NCBI GenBank assembly: GCA_038502055.1
Contig: JAXRKN010000042.1
Location: 2,976,001 to 3,040,000, forward strand
Source of the DNA: Tanytarsus gracilentus
Taxonomy: Eukaryota; Arthropoda; Insecta; Diptera; Chironomidae
Reading direction: 5' to 3'
Length of the DNA stretch: 64,000 bases
A model generated the notes under the pieces. The model worked only from the letters and a program-made list of their open reading frames with translations. It did no database searches and was not told where the DNA came from. Numbering within the stretch: the stretch's first letter is position 1; every line of letters starts with the position of its first letter. Shown piece by piece: positions 61,101 to 64,000 of the stretch. The translations under genes were made by a program, and so were the position numbers.

Positions 61101-64000
61101 GCTGAAATTCAAGCATGCAGATCCCAAAAACAACAACCGAATCAACCATTCGACCCGTGTGTGTGTGTGCATGCTTCGAGCAGGGAAATTGTATTAAAGT
61201 GTAAAGTTACAGTCTCTAATATTTTCTGACATTGATGAATTTTATATCATTTGTCATTATGTACTCCCAAAAGAAATGAAGGGAAAATATATGTATTATG
61301 TGTAGAGCATAGCTAGATTATAATACACATTTTGCCATTGCGTAGAGAACGACTGAGACGGGATTTTTTCGCGTTCTTATGTATGCGCGCAGCAGAACAA
61401 ACAAAATGAATTCGAGTCGTCGTCATTTCATGCCAAGTGCAAAAAAAATTAAATTAAAAAATGGCTCATCGCTGTGAGTGTGTGTGGAGCCCCGCATGAA
61501 GTCTCTCAATGTGATTATGATGAGCCTACTCAATGACACTCCATGAATTGCTTCTAATGCAGACATCTCGAAGTTTTCATTAATCAAAAACAAAAGATGG
61601 AAAGATTGTGTGTGAGAGAAACCTGACAGCGGCAGCTCAAGGTAGACTTTGCGTGTTTCACTCCAACCCCACTGAAAAAATTTTAGAACTCAAAATTGAA
61701 TTTCTTCCAAGTCTCGAATGGGGGTAAAGGGAGGAGATTAGAAATAAATAATTATGATTAATGCCATGGAATTAATAGAAAATCAAGTGAAAAGGAAAGT
61801 GTTTTTCAGTCGAAGAGAGAAAACAATTTATTTTATTCCATTTCTCTCTCTCTCACTCGATGATGATGAAAATCGTAATTGAAGATAAAAATTGAACTTA
61901 TTGTGGGTAATTAATTAAATTTTCCTTAAAGAACGCTCAAAAAAGATTTTCCGCGAGTGCTTGTGAGATATTTTTAATTGTTGAATTTCTTCTAGCTGCT
62001 GACTCGCATTAGCATTTATGGAATGCAATAATTAGAGTCATTAGGGGAATAACATAAAGAATTAAGAGGTTAAAAACATGATGTGATAAAATTATGGTAA
62101 AATATTGAAGGGAATTTTTTGAGACGTTTTAATTTAATTTAATTAAATTGTAAAACAAAACTTAATTTAAATTTTATGAAAAAAAAAATAAACTCAAGCT
62201 ACATGCACAGCCAGAAATTTATTTAATGTAGGATTCGAACACATAAAATTTTATTGAAACGTTTAATTTTTTACATCATTTGGTGGATTTTAAAAATTTA
62301 AAAATAAAACTTTTATTCAATAACTCGAAACACAAATAAAATTCACTTCCTAAAATTTTGATGAATTCGTTTGCAACATAACCGACGCTATTAAATTTAA
62401 ATGCTTGAGAACCTCAAGCGGCGGGAGATTCCAACATGGCTTATGTAAAAAAATATTTCGAATTATGATAAATTTGAGTTCATTTATAAAATGATAATTT
62501 TTATAAACGCAATTAATTATATTCGTAAAATATAAATATTTTAAATGTCATTAAAATCATATTAAAAAATATTCCAACCAGACTTTTGGTCTTATAAGTA
62601 TTGCAAAAATTCCATTCTCACTAGCATCCCTTTTGCAACTCAATTTTCTCATTTTCTATCCTACCCCTAAACATCTCTAATTCGGCAACTCCATACCAGA
62701 TGGACTGCACACATCACAAACACGAAAAATCGTTATAATTATTTTTTTCTGCACACATAAGCTGACGATTGTTCGTCAAAGTGGAAGAAGAAAATATCGC
62801 ACGGACGATATAAATTCAATCGTCTGTTAACGTCGCCGCATTTCAATGGAAAACAAAACAAAACTTCTCTTTCTTCTTCCACCACTCGGCATCGCACTCA
62901 GCAGTCAGCATTAAAGGAATGAACGTGAATGAGTTATATGACTTGTATTTAATTACTAATTAAATTTTCATGTTAAGAAAGGCCTTTGCGTGCTTTTTTT
63001 CTGTCGAATAGAGAGGCGAAAAGAAAAAAGAATGAAATTCCATAACATAAATCTACAAAAAAAAGAGAACGCGAAACACTTGTTTGCCTTTCTAGACGCG
63101 GGATTTTATTCTGACAAAATTATTAAAAAAAGTCAGCAGCGAAAAAATCTGTTTTAATTGCTTTCCATTCTTTTTTATTACATGCACTTCAGTCTCGGTT
63201 GTAAATTAAATGAAGTTACTTTTAATAGCTGACGAGCTACTGTATTGCTATTTTTGTAAGTGTATGATGAAGAAACGCGTTGACAAATCATTTGCATTAT
63301 CGTCAAGATCATCACTTTGTGGATTTTATTAAAAGGTTTTGTAAAAAAATTAATTATTATCAAAGCTATTCTCAAATTTTATTCAAATTCAAGAATTAGA
63401 AGCTTTTGATGACTCGAATTTATTTCTCTGATCACTAATAAACCTCTCAAAAACTTCCATTTACGAATAATATTTTTTGCAATCTCGACATCAGGCACGA
63501 AGACATATTTTTCCATAGAAAAAAGCACCTAGGCAATAAAGAACTGTACGACTGCAAAAATATTCATGTATAATAAACTTTTATGCCATTATTGCAATCA
63601 TATAACATTTCTCAATAATATTGAGCCCTTAGAGAGTGAAGAAAGGATCGTTTGCCGGCAAAAAAGAGAAAGAAGAAATTTTTAAAAGGAAAAAAGTCGC
63701 TACTCTTTTAAGCAGCAAAATCATAAAAGTTTATAACGTTATTGAGTTCCCGAGTGAGAGAGTGAAAAATAACTGGATCTTTGGAAAATGCTTAAAAGTT
63801 TAAAATGGTTTTGAAAATAATTTAAAAAAAAAGAAATATTTAACAAATTTTAAGATTAAGTAAATTAATTTCTCAGAAAATTCGCAATTCAGTTATTCTC
63901 GTTTACGACGGTAGGAGGATACTGTTGCTTGAATTCCTGCTACTATTATAAATTTTTATTGTTTTACACGCTCGAGAAGGAGCAAGAAAAAGAAGAAATT
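52141..64000. other. Non-coding spacer to the right end of the window
   Basis: No gene or homeobox recognised. AT islands at 52.3-52.45, 53.46-53.73 (with CGTTCGAATCCTAAA at 53555-53569), 55.8-55.98 (TTTAACGGG at 55882), 56.9-57.05 (TTTAACGGA at 56910), 57.9, 58.85-59.0, 59.8-60.0 (GGTTCGATTC at 59901), 60.9-61.1 and 62.1-62.55 kb (minus-strand B-box-like word at 62231-62241). Frames at 54366-54656 (96 codons) and 56299-56598 (99 codons) have no family features. Confidence 0.55.

Noticed and set aside
39000..64000. ftz or Scr homeobox downstream of Antp
   Set aside because: Expected from insect Hox order, but no second WFQNRRMK-type coding stretch was found on either strand by eye; the neighbours are probably outside the window.

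Overview
This window is one insect Hox gene in a large expanse of AT-rich non-coding DNA. The only protein-coding gene I can support is Antennapedia (Antp), on the + strand. It runs from a probable 5' UTR exon at about 29.75 kb to a probable poly(A) site at about 41.5 kb. The protein opening (MTMSTNNCESMTSYF), the YPWM motif, the Antp-class homeodomain and the end EITPPQSPV identify it and point to a true fly (Diptera). The AT-rich spacers, GAGA/CT runs and short introns fit a lower dipteran (midge or mosquito grade), but I cannot name a species.

Layout. 1-29.7 kb: no supportable coding sequence. By analogy with Drosophila Antp this is probably upstream intron and regulatory DNA. It holds simple repeats, AT-rich islands and one promoter-like site near 27.55 kb. 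29.75-38.7 kb: Antp leader and five coding exons, joining to a 325-residue protein. 38.7-41.5 kb: long 3' UTR with a cluster of sites matching the seeds of miR-iab-8 and miR-iab-4. 41.5-45.0 kb: spacer with a strong orphan splice donor at 42441. 45.03-47.24 kb: a 2.2-kb foldback-like mobile element with terminal inverted repeats, about 14 copies of an 82-bp repeat, a degenerate tRNA-like segment and a near-perfect 240-bp hairpin. 47.2-64 kb: spacer without recognisable genes. In the ancestral insect Hox order Ubx would lie to the left and ftz/Scr to the right; I found neither.

Most interesting points. (1) The Antp homeobox, a single exon in Drosophila, is split here by two introns into 145-nt, 23-nt and 83-nt coding pieces. 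The 23-nt microexon encodes the DNA-reading core of helix 3, and its downstream donor is weak (GTTCGT) with a stronger decoy 4 nt away. (2) The 3' UTR has three 8-mer and one 7-mer matches to the miR-iab-8-5p seed plus an 8-mer for miR-iab-4-5p. (3) An 18-24 bp motif, CCCCTTAAACTTATGCAAA, recurs five or six times around the Antp coding exons. (4) A tandem donor at the YPWM-homeodomain linker could insert Gly-Lys-Leu, parallel to the Drosophila linker isoforms. (5) AT-rich islands across the window repeatedly carry a pol III B-box-like word, GGTTCGAATCC, followed by TAA, as does the tRNA-like segment of the foldback element.
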